6,456 nucleotides of DNA from Psychrobacter sp. (lineage in GTDB: Bacteria > Pseudomonadota > Gammaproteobacteria > Pseudomonadales > Moraxellaceae), in contig JAAXIL010000157.1 in assembly GCA_012270355.1 (NCBI GenBank), positions 1-6,456 on the forward strand. The letters are read 5' to 3'. How positions within the stretch are numbered: the first letter of the stretch is position 1; every line of letters starts with the position of its first letter. The position numbers and the translations under genes are program-made. Under the pieces are notes generated by a model. That model made no database searches. It was not told the DNA's origin and saw nothing but the letters and a program-made list of their open reading frames with translations. Below, in pieces: positions 1-6,452 of this stretch.

Positions 1-703
1 CCTCAGGATGGGTAGAACCACATTGGTCATTGATATTTGTGCCATTTGGCGTGTTATGAATGGCAATCACCTCCGCCCCAAGCTCCCGAAGCACCCGAGG
101 GGCAACGCTATAGCCCGCCCCATTGGCACAATCCACAACGATTTTTAAACGTCTCAAGTTTTTTTGATAGGGAAATGTGCCTTTGCAAAATTCAATGTAG
201 CGACCTTTGGCATCATCAATGCGGTGATTGCGTCCTAAATTAGCAGGATCTTCATTGACTAAACTCGAATTAGTGTCTGCAACGAGCTTATCCAGTGCTT
301 GATTGATGGCGTTTTGTGTCGCATCGCTTAGTTTTATGCCGTCTGCAGAAAAAAACTTGATGCCATTGTCATAAAACGGATTGTGCGAGGCGGAAATCAC
401 CACCCCCGCATCGGCATGAAAGCTGCGAGTCAGATGGGCAATGGCAGGCGTTGGTAAGGGACCGGTCATATACACGTCAACGCCTGCTGCATTAAAACCT
501 GCTTGCAGAGCCGCTTCAATGACATAGCCTGATAGCCGTGTGTCTTTGCCAATAATTACGCTCGGCTTTTGCTGACGAGACTTGTCGGTTTGCTGACTTA
601 AAAGCACTTGCCCCGTCACAAACCCGAGTTTCATGATAAAGTCAGGGGTGATTGGAAATTGTCCAAACTTGCCCCGAATACCATCTGTACCAAAATAACT
701 CAT
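1..703 (-). CDS. glmM: Phosphoglucosamine mutase GlmM, N-terminal part (cut by left window edge)
   Basis: GlmM interconverts glucosamine-6-phosphate and glucosamine-1-phosphate in the cytoplasm, on the path to UDP-N-acetylglucosamine for peptidoglycan and lipopolysaccharide. The reading frame opens with [15 protein letters not shown], the signature start of the family, at an ATG with AAGG (711-714) 7 bases upstream. The phosphoserine loop VVISASHNP is present; its active-site serine is residue 106 (bases 386-388), against Ser102 in E. coli, the shift being due to a short Gln/Lys-rich insertion near residues 54-60. The stretch [10 protein letters not shown] is also visible. About 234 codons are in the window, roughly half of a protein that is usually about 445-455 residues. 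The metal-binding DGDGDR loop and the C-terminal domain lie outside. The frame has no lesion. The gene starts 25 bases after the guaB stop and is probably co-transcribed with it. ManB/AlgC-type phosphomannomutases are less likely because of the N-terminal sequence. Confidence 0.95.
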   Translation of the reverse strand, partial: MSYFGTDGIRGKFGQFPITPDFIMKLGFVTGQVLLSQQTDKSRQQKPSVIIGKDTRLSGYVIEAALQAGFNAAGVDVYMTGPLPTPAIAHLTRSFHADAGVVISASHNPFYDNGIKFFSADGIKLSDATQNAINQALDKLVADTNSSLVNEDPANLGRNHRIDDAKGRYIEFCKGTFPYQKNLRRLKIVVDCANGAGYSVAPRVLRELGAEVIAIHNTPNGTNINDQCGSTHPE

Positions 704-710
704 TACTTAA

Positions 711-714
711 CCTT
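711..714 (-). promoter_or_regulatory. Ribosome-binding site of glmM
   Basis: On the minus strand AAGG is followed by 7 bases and then the glmM ATG. It lies between the guaB stop and glmM, just downstream of a 16-base tandem duplication. It supports the start at 703. Confidence 0.6.
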
Positions 715-746
715 ATTGAACTCGATAACTATTGAACTCGGTAATT
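715..746. repeat. Tandem duplication of 16 bases across the guaB stop codon
   Basis: Bases 715-730 (ATTGAACTCGATAACT) and 731-746 (ATTGAACTCGGTAATT) agree at 14 of 16 positions and lie directly end to end. On the minus strand the copy at 731-746 encodes the last guaB residues (NYRVQ). The second copy begins with the two last bases of the stop codon and fills most of the guaB-glmM gap. A recent local duplication is the simplest explanation. Confidence 0.8.
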
Positions 747-1652
747 AGGGGCTTCTTTGGTGATCTGCACGTCGTGCACGTGCGATTCTTTCATGCCAGC
801 CGACGTCACTTTAATGAGCTCAGGTTTGGTACGCATCTCCTCAATCGTGCCACAGCCTGTATAGCCCATCGACGACTTCAATCCGCCGACCAATTGATTC
901 ACGATGCCATTGACTGGACCTTTGTACGGCACACGTCCTTCGATGCCCTCAGGCACCAACTTTTCCACGCCATCTTTTGCATCTTGGAAATAACGATCTG
1001 ACGAACCATTTTGCCCAGACATTGCTCCAAGGCTACCCATGCCACGATAAGCTTTGTAATAGCGACCCTGGAATAATTCGACTTCACCTGGGGCTTCCTC
1101 AGTGCCTGCAAGCAATGAGCCGACCATAATGCTAGACGCCCCTGCTGCAATGGCTTTTGCCATATCGCCTGAGAAGCGGATACCGCCATCAGCAATGAGC
1201 GGAATGTCATCTTGCAAGGCGGAAGCCACATTATCAATGGCAGAAATTTGCGGTACGCCAATACCGGCAATGATGCGAGTTGTACAAATTGAACCCGGTC
1301 CGATGCCCACTTTTACTGCATCTGCCCCTGCATCACGCAGTGCCTTTGCCGCATCGCCAGTAGCAATATTACCGCCAATGACTTGAATATTCGGATAGGT
1401 GTTTTTGACCCAAGTCACTTTATCAATCACACCTTGCGAATGTCCGTGAGCGGTATCGACCACAATCACATCAACCGCCGCCTCTACCAGTGCCTCAACT
1501 CGAGCCTCAGTATCTGCCCCAGTCCCAACCGCTGCCCCAACCCGCAAACGACCTTGAGCGTCTTTGCAGGCATTGGGATTGTTCTCTGCCTTATTAAAGT
1601 CATTGACCGTAATCAACCCTTTGAGCATAAAATCATCATCCACCACCAGCAC
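729..1652 (-). CDS. guaB: GuaB C-terminal fragment (rest of second CBS domain and catalytic core)
   Basis: The downstream piece is 307 codons if read from the GTG at 1652. It begins inside the second CBS domain ([18 protein letters not shown]) and carries most of the barrel. Visible are VDTAHGHSQ, the substrate and catalytic loop [10 protein letters not shown] with the active-site Cys at fragment residue 123 (about 306 in a repaired protein, Cys305 in E. coli), DGGIRFSGD, the Arg-Tyr pair in SSDRYFQ (fragment residues 220-221), and the usual tail KEAPNYR. No good ribosome-binding site precedes the GTG, so separate translation is doubtful. It also lacks the first barrel strands. Confidence 0.7.
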   Translation of the reverse strand: MLVVDDDFMLKGLITVNDFNKAENNPNACKDAQGRLRVGAAVGTGADTEARVEALVEAAVDVIVVDTAHGHSQGVIDKVTWVKNTYPNIQVIGGNIATGDAAKALRDAGADAVKVGIGPGSICTTRIIAGIGVPQISAIDNVASALQDDIPLIADGGIRFSGDMAKAIAAGASSIMVGSLLAGTEEAPGEVELFQGRYYKAYRGMGSLGAMSGQNGSSDRYFQDAKDGVEKLVPEGIEGRVPYKGPVNGIVNQLVGGLKSSMGYTGCGTIEEMRTKPELIKVTSAGMKESHVHDVQITKEAPNYRVQ

Positions 1653-2146
1653 TCTTTAACCGTCACTAATTTGTCTTGTGGGGTCATGACGTTGCTAACT
1701 GGTTGCTCTAAATTGGTTTCAAAACGCAAATCTCGATGCGTGACGATGCCCACCACTTTTTGTGAGCCCTGCTCAACAACTGGAACGCCAGAGATATTAT
1801 TAACTTTGGTTAAATTTAGGAGCTCACCGACTGGCATATCAGGCGTGACGGTAATGGGATCAACCACTGTGCCGGCTTCAAACTTTTTGACACGGCGAAC
1901 CTGCATGGCTTGTTTGTCGATGTCCATGTTTTTATGCAAGATACCAAGCCCGCCGAGTTGAGCCATCGTAATCGCCATTGTAGATTCAGTGACCGTGTCC
2001 ATCGCCGCCGAAATCACGGGTAGATTGAGGGTAATATCACGGGTTAAGCGGGTTTGCAGATTGGCAGATTTGGGTAGGACGTTTGAATAGGCAGGCAAAA
2101 GCAAAACGTCATCAAAGGTAAGGGCATCTTGAACAATGCGTAGCAT
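1613..2146 (-). CDS. guaB: GuaB N-terminal fragment (first barrel strands and first CBS domain)
   Basis: The 177-codon upstream piece holds the start of the catalytic barrel, including [14 protein letters not shown] and [11 protein letters not shown], then the first CBS domain (about residues 95-155, with [18 protein letters not shown] and [20 protein letters not shown]). Residues 1-165 are genuine GuaB sequence. The last 12 come from the wrong frame and match nothing expected. It lacks the catalytic cysteine and most of the barrel, so it cannot be an active enzyme by itself. Confidence 0.75.
   Translation of the reverse strand: MLRIVQDALTFDDVLLLPAYSNVLPKSANLQTRLTRDITLNLPVISAAMDTVTESTMAITMAQLGGLGILHKNMDIDKQAMQVRRVKKFEAGTVVDPITVTPDMPVGELLNLTKVNNISGVPVVEQGSQKVVGIVTHRDLRFETNLEQPVSNVMTPQDKLVTVKECWWWMMILCSKG
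1650..1654 (-). other. Deletion/frameshift junction in guaB
   Basis: The last good codon of the upstream frame is GAG (1652-1654) and the first good codon of the downstream frame is GTG (1650-1652), so the two share one base. Just downstream is a run of triplet repeats (TGG three times, then ATGATG) that could have favoured slippage. The missing block corresponds to the first helix of the second CBS domain. Confidence 0.75.
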
Positions 2147-2151
2147 GGCAA

Positions 2152-2155
2152 CCTC
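2152..2155 (-). promoter_or_regulatory. Ribosome-binding site of guaB
   Basis: GAGG on the minus strand lies 5 bases before the ATG at 2144-2146 and fixes the guaB start. The resulting N-terminus matches the family. Confidence 0.7.
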
Positions 2156-2209
2156 AAGGCAATTTTATAAAAATAAGAATGGTGAAAAACGCAAAATTGA
2201 TGACAACCA

Positions 2210-2218
2210 ATTATAACA
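2210..2218 (-). promoter_or_regulatory. Extended -10 promoter of guaB
   Basis: In the 110-base gap after the channel gene, the minus strand reads TGTTATAAT. This is a perfect TATAAT (2210-2215) preceded by the TGn extension (2216-2218). No convincing -35 box sits 16-18 bases upstream, which is usual for extended -10 promoters. Transcription would start near 2203, giving a leader of about 57 bases before guaB. This makes guaB-glmM a unit separate from cysS. Confidence 0.55.
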
Positions 2219-2256
2219 AATGTGAACGCACAAAACTTGTCTAAAAAAAGGGAAAG

Positions 2257-3609
2257 TTAAGACCGTGGGGCAAGCGTGATGCGCTCGGTTGGCAGATAGT
2301 CGCCATGCTCTTTTTGAATGTATTCGAGCATTTTTTCTCGAATGTCACACTCAAGTTGCCACGCATTTTGCGGACTGTCTGAGCTGACCTTACACCGTAT
2401 TTTGATGGTATCTTCAGTCACCTCTGACACCAGCACTTGTGGCTCTTCATCCCCATCATACAGTTCGTGCTCGCTGACATACTTTTTAAATTTATTGCGA
2501 ATGTCTTCAATGTCCGCCCCATAGTCAATATAAAGATAGACCGCAGACGACTGGCTGACGTTAGTATGCGACCAGTTTTCGATTTTTTCGGTCACCAAAT
2601 CTTTCATTGGTACAATCAGACGACGCTGATCCCACGTTTTAAACACCGCATAGGTGTATCGCAAGTCCTCCACTTCCGACCAAATGCCGTCCATCATGAC
2701 CGTATCACCAATTCGGACGGGCTGAGTCACTGCCACTTGAAAGCCTGCAATGATGTTGCCAAGCGTTGGCTGTGCGGCAATACCAATCACCGCCCCTGCG
2801 ATGCCAGCTGAAGTCAGTAAGGTTTTGCCGAGCCCTTCGAGATCGGCAAATTCTGCCAAACTGATCCAGCAGCCGCCGAGCACCATGGCAAATATGAACA
2901 AACGACGAAATACAGATAAATAGGTTCGTCTTTTGCGTTCTCGGTTAAACTCTTCTTCGTTTAAATTATCGATTTGCAAATCTTTGTAGCGGTTGGCAAA
3001 GAAGTTGAGCACACGAATACCAAGCCACAGCACACTAAACACAAGTCCGACCCAAATCACTGGACGGGTTGAGCTGGCGATGGTATCGATGGTCGGAAAC
3101 GCCCCCGATACCAAAGCAAACATGGCAGAAAAACTTATCACAACAGTAATAGGTACGGTCAATTTGTCAAATAAATCTGACAGCCCCATGCTTTTTTTCG
3201 ATAAATCCTCATCCTCTTCGGTATATTTGTCGGTGAGTTTGTCAACTACCTTTTCAACGAAGCTACTCATCAGATAGCCAAGCCCCAACGTGATGAGCAT
3301 AAACAACAGTAACGTCAAAGCTTCCCATACGCTGATGCCAAAATATTTCTTTGTCATCCAATCGGGTAAATAACGCTCAAACTTGGGTGGTCTGTGCATG
3401 TCATACAAGGTTTCGATATTTTGTACGGTTTGGTTAGAAAACACCCATACTGGCGGGTCTTCGTCATATTGCACCCGATTCAAAAAAATGGGCACACGGC
3501 GTTCACGATAATTGATATAGCCCAGTTTTATCGAACGGCGTGGCACACCCATATTGGGATTAGAACTACCAACAGGTAGCTCGACCAAACCATCAGGTCG
3601 ATCGGGCAA
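2257..3609 (-). CDS. MscS-family channel domain (downstream part of the split gene)
   Basis: From the first possible start (TTG at 3609) this encodes 450 residues. A soluble segment (1-85, with VWVFSNQTVQNIETLY) precedes five hydrophobic spans near 93-115, 152-172, 183-205, 233-252 and 261-295. The last is the pore-lining helix and shows the small-residue pattern of MscS: TSAGIAGAVIGIAAQPTLGN. It is followed by QPVRIGDTVMM, the start of the beta domain, then a cytoplasmic vestibule to residue 450. A charged loop (KLTDKYTEEDEDLSKK, near 124-139) and a basic loop (RERKRRTY, near 223-230) lie between spans. The channel core itself is undamaged. Whether it is made depends on re-initiation: neither the TTG nor the next in-frame ATG (3550-3552) has a well-placed ribosome-binding site. 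Confidence 0.8.
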   Translation of the reverse strand: MPDRPDGLVELPVGSSNPNMGVPRRSIKLGYINYRERRVPIFLNRVQYDEDPPVWVFSNQTVQNIETLYDMHRPPKFERYLPDWMTKKYFGISVWEALTLLLFMLITLGLGYLMSSFVEKVVDKLTDKYTEEDEDLSKKSMGLSDLFDKLTVPITVVISFSAMFALVSGAFPTIDTIASSTRPVIWVGLVFSVLWLGIRVLNFFANRYKDLQIDNLNEEEFNRERKRRTYLSVFRRLFIFAMVLGGCWISLAEFADLEGLGKTLLTSAGIAGAVIGIAAQPTLGNIIAGFQVAVTQPVRIGDTVMMDGIWSEVEDLRYTYAVFKTWDQRRLIVPMKDLVTEKIENWSHTNVSQSSAVYLYIDYGADIEDIRNKFKKYVSEHELYDGDEEPQVLVSEVTEDTIKIRCKVSSDSPQNAWQLECDIREKMLEYIQKEHGDYLPTERITLAPRS

Positions 3610-3621
3610 ATCATCGAAATT

Positions 3622-3624
3622 TTA
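3622..3624 (-). other. Premature in-frame TAA in the MscS-like gene
   Basis: The minus strand reads GGG TTG TAA AAT TTC GAT, in one continuous frame with coding sequence on both sides. TAA is also the ordinary stop of cysS and of this gene's true end, so code reassignment is not supported. UGA-type selenocysteine recoding does not apply. Confidence 0.8.
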
Positions 3625-4164
3625 CAACCCTTTTTCAGTCAGCAAATAGTCCAGTTTTTTGGCAAGCTCAGGGGCTTTTTGAGCTTGCTCTTCAGGCGGT
3701 AGGGCGTTGAGATTCAAGGCATATCCCGCCAAACCAAACCGCTTTTGCATCATGGCAGTGTTAAAAAACTCTAAGGTAGATAACGGCGTTTGTAAATTGG
3801 GCGAAGGACTAAGCGGGGGTAAGCCTTCATTTAGGGCATTTAGGTTATAAAATGTCTCGCTATAATCAGAAGTTAATTCAGACTGGGCTTGTAAATTTCG
3901 GGTCGCTAAGTTAACGGTTTGTTCATCTTCATTTTGAATCTGTTCTTCAATATAGCCCGTCAAAGTTTCAGGGCGTTCATCAATCTGCCCATAATTGCTA
4001 TTGTTGCTTGTCTCGTTTGGATTTTGGTTTTCTGCAAACACTGGTATTGATAGGAATAACGATAATAACAACAAAGCCAGCACCGTAACTTTGCTAAACG
4101 AACATGGTATGTCGTTGGCGATTGCTAAATAGCGAGTATGGGAGCTTGACTGCTTGCAAAACAT
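3622..4164 (-). CDS. N-terminal periplasmic part of the split MscS-like protein
   Basis: This piece encodes 180 residues. A long polar n-region is followed by a hydrophobic stretch (about 26-42) ending in SIPVFA, with likely signal-peptidase cleavage after Ala44. Next is an Asn/Glu/Gln-rich, probably disordered segment (45-100), a Pro/Ser linker (115-128), and a helical domain (129-178) that precedes the channel part in long MscS homologues. On its own it would be a small exported protein with no channel. The ATG at 4164 is preferred over ATG 4194 because GGA (4172-4174) sits 7 bases and AAGG (4167-4170) 2 bases upstream, and because it clears the cysS stop. The frame extends back to 4350, but that part lies inside cysS. 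Confidence 0.7.
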   Translation of the reverse strand: MFCKQSSSHTRYLAIANDIPCSFSKVTVLALLLLSLFLSIPVFAENQNPNETSNNSNYGQIDERPETLTGYIEEQIQNEDEQTVNLATRNLQAQSELTSDYSETFYNLNALNEGLPPLSPSPNLQTPLSTLEFFNTAMMQKRFGLAGYALNLNALPPEEQAQKAPELAKKLDYLLTEKGL

Positions 4165-4166
4165 GA

Positions 4167-4174
4167 CCTTATCC
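4167..4174 (-). promoter_or_regulatory. Ribosome-binding region of the MscS-like gene, overlapping the cysS stop
   Basis: The minus strand reads GGATAAGG, where the TAA (4169-4171) is the cysS stop codon. GGA is 7 and AAGG 2 bases from the next ATG (4162-4164). The arrangement suggests translational coupling, with ribosomes ending on cysS re-initiating on the channel gene. Confidence 0.45.
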
Positions 4175-5689
4175 ACGTCGCCATGTCGTGCCATTAGCAC
4201 CGTCTTCGAGCTCAATGCCTTGCGATTTGAGTTCGGCTCGAATGGCATCGGCACGAGCATAGTCCTTATCTGCTTTGGCTTCGGCTCGCTCTTTGATAAG
4301 AGCTTCGATGGCATCTGCTGATAAGGATGATGTCTCACTTGAGGCATCACCCGAAGTTTGCCCCAAATTGCTCAAACTGCCGACTGGCATTTGCAGAAAT
4401 TCGGTCGGATTTTGTTGGGCGATATTAAGTAGTGATGCCAGTTGGCGGAGCGTCACGGATAACGCTTTTGCTTGCCCAGCGTCTTGCTCATTGACTGCTT
4501 TATTTAACGCTTTTGCTAAACCAAACAATACGCTAATGGCTTTGGGCGTATTAAAGTCATCGTTCATGGCATCGGCAAAGTCGGTGACATAGTTTTCCGT
4601 GCTGGCAAATGCGATGGCATCTAAATCCATGTCAGCATCGCCAATGAATTCTTCCGCCTTTTTTAATGCCTGATACAATCGAGTTAAGCCTGCGTGGGCG
4701 TCGTTTAGCGCGTCATTAGAAAAATTAACCTGACTGCGGTAATGGCTGGATAGAATAAAAAAGCGAATGGTCTCAGGGTGATAATGTTCCATCACGTCGC
4801 GAATGGTAAAAAAGTTACCCAGCGATTTAGACATTTTTTCGCCATCGACATTGATGAAACCGACGTGCATCCAGCTGTTGGCATAAGTGCATCCCGTCAC
4901 CGCTTCGCTCTGAGCAATTTCGTTTTCGTGATGCGGAAACTGCAAATCATGCCCACCACCATGAATGTCAAAGGTTTCGCCCAAGCACTTGCCCGACATC
5001 GCAGAACATTCGATGTGCCAACCTGGGCGACCTTCGCCCCATTTTGATTTCCACGCGGGCTCACCTACTTTGGCGGACTTCCACAGCACAAAGTCAAACG
5101 GATTACGCTTGTCGGTTTCGACTTCAACTCGTGAGCCTGCTTGCATGTCCTCAAGGTTGCGTTTGGATAATTTGCCGTAATCATCAAACTTTTCGACGGC
5201 ATAATATACGTCGCCTTGTTTGCCAGCATAAGCAAATTCTTTTTCTGCCAACGTATCAATCAACCTAAGCATTTCATCAATATGCTCGGTGGCTTTAGGT
5301 TCAAGCGACGGACGAAGGCACCCTAAATTGTCGGCGTCCTCGTGCATGGCGGAGATAAAGCGTTCGGTCAGAGCGGAGATGGACTCGCCGTTTTCACTGG
5401 CTCGGGCGATGATTTTATCGTCAATGTCGGTAATGTTTCGCACATAGGTCACGTCATAGCCAATCGCCTCAAGCCACCGCACCACCATATCAAACGCCAC
5501 CATCACCCGAGCATGTCCGATGTGACAATAGTCATATACCGTCATGCCACACACATACATGCCTACTTTGCCCGCTTGCAAGGGTTTAAACACTTGCTTT
5601 TCGGCAGACAAAGAATCATAAATGGTGAGTGAGTTATTAGCTAACTGTTCGAATAGGTATGCAGGGTTAAATGACTTTGACACTGGCAT
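4169..5689 (-). CDS. cysS: Cysteinyl-tRNA synthetase
   Basis: CysS charges tRNA-Cys with cysteine in the cytoplasm and is essential. The 506-residue product has all class I hallmarks: HIGH at 56-59, KMSKS at 285-289, and the zinc ligands of the family at Cys47, Cys228, His253 and Glu257 (each 19 above the E. coli number). Further signatures are [31 protein letters not shown] and [13 protein letters not shown] helical DALR-type region follows (about 365-425), then a variable Ser-rich linker (435-458), and the usual end GTTWRR. The protein is longer than the 461 residues of E. coli because of about 19 extra N-terminal residues and the linker. The start is the ATG at 5687-5689 with AGG 6 bases upstream; no in-frame ATG lies closer to the conserved core before the catalytic motif. 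The gene is intact and heads the leftward unit with the MscS-like gene. Confidence 0.97.
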   Translation of the reverse strand: MPVSKSFNPAYLFEQLANNSLTIYDSLSAEKQVFKPLQAGKVGMYVCGMTVYDYCHIGHARVMVAFDMVVRWLEAIGYDVTYVRNITDIDDKIIARASENGESISALTERFISAMHEDADNLGCLRPSLEPKATEHIDEMLRLIDTLAEKEFAYAGKQGDVYYAVEKFDDYGKLSKRNLEDMQAGSRVEVETDKRNPFDFVLWKSAKVGEPAWKSKWGEGRPGWHIECSAMSGKCLGETFDIHGGGHDLQFPHHENEIAQSEAVTGCTYANSWMHVGFINVDGEKMSKSLGNFFTIRDVMEHYHPETIRFFILSSHYRSQVNFSNDALNDAHAGLTRLYQALKKAEEFIGDADMDLDAIAFASTENYVTDFADAMNDDFNTPKAISVLFGLAKALNKAVNEQDAGQAKALSVTLRQLASLLNIAQQNPTEFLQMPVGSLSNLGQTSGDASSETSSLSADAIEALIKERAEAKADKDYARADAIRAELKSQGIELEDGANGTTWRRG

Positions 5690-5695
5690 TAGGCA

Positions 5696-5698
5696 CCT
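5696..5698 (-). promoter_or_regulatory. Ribosome-binding site of cysS
   Basis: AGG on the minus strand lies 6 bases before the cysS ATG. It is short but well spaced and supports the longer N-terminus. Confidence 0.5.
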
Positions 5699-5747
5699 AG
5701 ATTAAAAATTTGGCGAACATCTTACCGAAGCTGAGGCAAAAATGCCA

Positions 5748-5753
5748 TTTATA
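5748..5753 (-). promoter_or_regulatory. Possible -10 box of cysS
   Basis: TATAAA on the minus strand, within CTTATAAATG, would start transcription about 50 bases before the cysS ATG. No good -35 box was found at the usual distance, and TAAGAT nearer the gene is an alternative, so the call is weak. A small hairpin GGCA-TTTT-TGCC (5735-5746) would lie at the start of the leader. Confidence 0.25.
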
Positions 5754-5859
5754 AGCCGACTACATTCACGAGTGGAGATTTAATCGGGATAAGATACAAC
5801 TTAAACCGTGCATTCAAGTGGTATTAGACCGAGTTTACAATGATTTGGGTTGGCGGGTT

Positions 5860-5868
5860 TGCTAAGAT
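5860..5868 (+). promoter_or_regulatory. Possible extended -10 promoter of the adenosyltransferase gene
   Basis: The plus strand reads TGCTAAGAT, a TGn extension plus TAAGAT (5 of 6 to consensus). Transcription would begin near 5875 with a leader of about 29 bases. The -35 region is poor. The -10 box is buried in an inverted repeat, so a repressor bound there would block it. Confidence 0.35.
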
Positions 5869-5875
5869 ACTTAGC
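5861..5875 (+). promoter_or_regulatory. Inverted repeat GCTAAG-ATA-CTTAGC: operator or hairpin followed by a T-rich tract
   Basis: A perfect 6-base inverted repeat with a 3-base spacer is followed at once by TCTTTTTATTT. It overlaps the candidate -10 box, so it could be a protein-binding operator. It also looks like a weak rho-independent terminator for rightward transcription, but no rightward gene ends before it. As part of a longer leader it could act as an attenuator. The sequence alone does not decide. Confidence 0.4.
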
Positions 5876-5892
5876 TCTTTTTATTTATCAAT

Positions 5893-5895
5893 GGA
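5893..5895 (+). promoter_or_regulatory. Ribosome-binding site of the adenosyltransferase gene
   Basis: GGA lies 8 bases before the ATG at 5904-5906. It is weak but supports the start at the conserved MGNR motif. Confidence 0.4.
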
Positions 5896-5903
5896 CAATC
5901 ATA

Positions 5904-6452
5904 ATGGGCAATCGACTGAGCAAAATTTATACCCGTACGGGAGACGATGGCACGACGGCACTGGCAAGTGGCGAAAGACTCAGCAAAAGCGACGCCGTAT
6001 TTGCGGTGATGGGCGATATGGATGAACTCAATGCTCATATGGGATTGATACGGGCATTGCTTGATGCAGATGAAAACAATAACAATAAAACCAATAATCA
6101 AAGCAAAACCAAATCCACTTTAGCCGACATTGGCGACACTCTAAGCAAAATTCAGCATTTGCTATTTAACATTGGCGGGGAACTTGCCATGCCCGAGTTT
6201 GAAGCGATTGATACCCAGCGTGTTGCATGGTTAGAAGGCGAGATTGATGCGATGAACGCTCATTTGGAGCCACTCAAAGACTTCATCTTGCCCGCAGGCA
6301 GTCAAACCATCGCTCAAATTCACATTGCTCGCACAATTTGCCGACGTGCCGAACGCAGCAGTTTGCAATTACCAAATATGCGAGCGACCACCTTACAATT
6401 TCTAAATAGCTTTTCGGATTATTTGTTTGGACGGGCTCGCTATTGTGACTAA
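5904..6452 (+). CDS. Cob(I)yrinic acid a,c-diamide / cob(I)alamin adenosyltransferase, PduO type
   Basis: PduO-type enzymes transfer the adenosyl group of ATP to cob(I)alamin, making coenzyme B12. The 182-residue product starts MGNRLSKIYTRTGDDGTT, the ATP-binding signature of the family. It also has GDMDELNAHMG (37-47), IQHLLFNIGGELAMP (83-97), FILPAGS (127-133) and the Arg-rich ATP-contact segment ARTICRRAERS (142-152). The ATG at 5904 is chosen because it begins the conserved MGNR motif and has GGA 8 bases upstream; the frame is open further 5' but without family sequence. Two oddities stand out. Residues 54-74 form an Asn/Lys/Thr/Ser-rich insertion between the first two helices. The end is divergent: LNSFSDYLFGRARYCD, where relatives usually show LNRLSDxLFxLAR and then some 10-20 more residues. 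It may be functional, or a gene starting to decay. It stands alone here, without other cobalamin genes. Confidence 0.88.
   Translation: MGNRLSKIYTRTGDDGTTALASGERLSKSDAVFAVMGDMDELNAHMGLIRALLDADENNNNKTNNQSKTKSTLADIGDTLSKIQHLLFNIGGELAMPEFEAIDTQRVAWLEGEIDAMNAHLEPLKDFILPAGSQTIAQIHIARTICRRAERSSLQLPNMRATTLQFLNSFSDYLFGRARYCD

Larger units (their letters stand above)
729..2146 (-). pseudogene. guaB: IMP dehydrogenase GuaB, frameshifted by an apparent ~55-base deletion
   Basis: GuaB oxidises IMP to XMP with NAD+, the first committed step of GMP synthesis. The start at 2146 has GAGG (2152-2155) 5 bases upstream and gives [20 protein letters not shown], typical of the family. The gene then falls into two frames. 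The first frame codes for 165 good residues ending LVTVKE, then 12 foreign ones (starting CWWWMM) and a TGA at 1613-1615. The second frame resumes at 1652 with [12 protein letters not shown] and runs to TAG at 729-731. Compared with E. coli GuaB as remembered, about 18 codons are missing between the two segments, and the frame offset requires a loss of 3k+1 bases, so about 55. The restored protein would be about 490 residues, close to the usual 488. The catalytic loop (GSICTT) is intact but only in the second frame. As read, no complete enzyme can be made. A sequence or assembly error is the main alternative to a true pseudogene. Confidence 0.88.
2257..4164 (-). pseudogene. MscS-family mechanosensitive channel gene interrupted by an in-frame TAA
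   Basis: Read from the ATG at 4164 this is one frame of 635 sense/stop positions, broken only by TAA at 3622-3624 (codon 181). The sequence on both sides belongs together. The N-terminal part ends in a helical region (TLEFFNTAMMQKRFGLAGYA, then APELAKKLDYLLTEKGL), and right after the stop the frame goes on with NFDDLPDRPDG. From memory of the family, larger MscS-like channels carry just such a periplasmic segment, continuing without a break into a DL/DDLP-type motif and then the membrane part. MscS-type channels open under membrane tension in the inner membrane and release solutes on hypo-osmotic shock. The start is 4 bases after the cysS stop. A single base change can produce the stop, so this may be a recent nonsense mutation, a sequencing error, or less likely a readthrough site. 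Confidence 0.8.
5690..5903. other. Divergent intergenic region between cysS and the adenosyltransferase gene
   Basis: This 214-base region has no convincing gene; only frames of a few codons are open on either strand. It must hold the promoters of both flanking genes. The octamer TAAGATAC occurs twice on the plus strand (5790-5797 and 5863-5870), the second inside an inverted repeat. No cobalamin riboswitch elements could be recognised despite the B12-related gene downstream. Confidence 0.6.

Noticed and set aside
1640..1665. Programmed -1 ribosomal frameshift in guaB
   Set aside because: No X XXY YYZ slippery heptamer is in phase at the junction, and a frameshift would still leave 18 conserved codons missing.
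1383..1961. A 192-codon open frame on the plus strand opposite guaB
   Set aside because: It is antisense to clear GuaB coding sequence, has no recognisable domain and a composition typical of a shadow frame.
2225..2262. Rho-independent terminator after the MscS-like gene
   Set aside because: A run of seven T is present on the minus strand, but only a weak 4-base stem (GTCT/AGAC) surrounds it, with no hairpin directly before the T-run.
3607..3627. Selenocysteine or reassigned stop codon in the MscS-like gene
   Set aside because: The codon is TAA, not TGA, and TAA serves as a normal stop for cysS, for this gene's end and for the adenosyltransferase.
4165..4350. Upstream extension of the MscS-like frame to an ATG at 4350
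   Set aside because: It overlaps the conserved cysS 3' end by 180 bases, places a long non-signal stretch before the signal peptide, and has no better ribosome-binding site than the ATG at 4164.
5705..5903. Cobalamin riboswitch upstream of the adenosyltransferase
   Set aside because: No B12-box-like motif or its supporting helices could be recognised, and the region before the gene is short.
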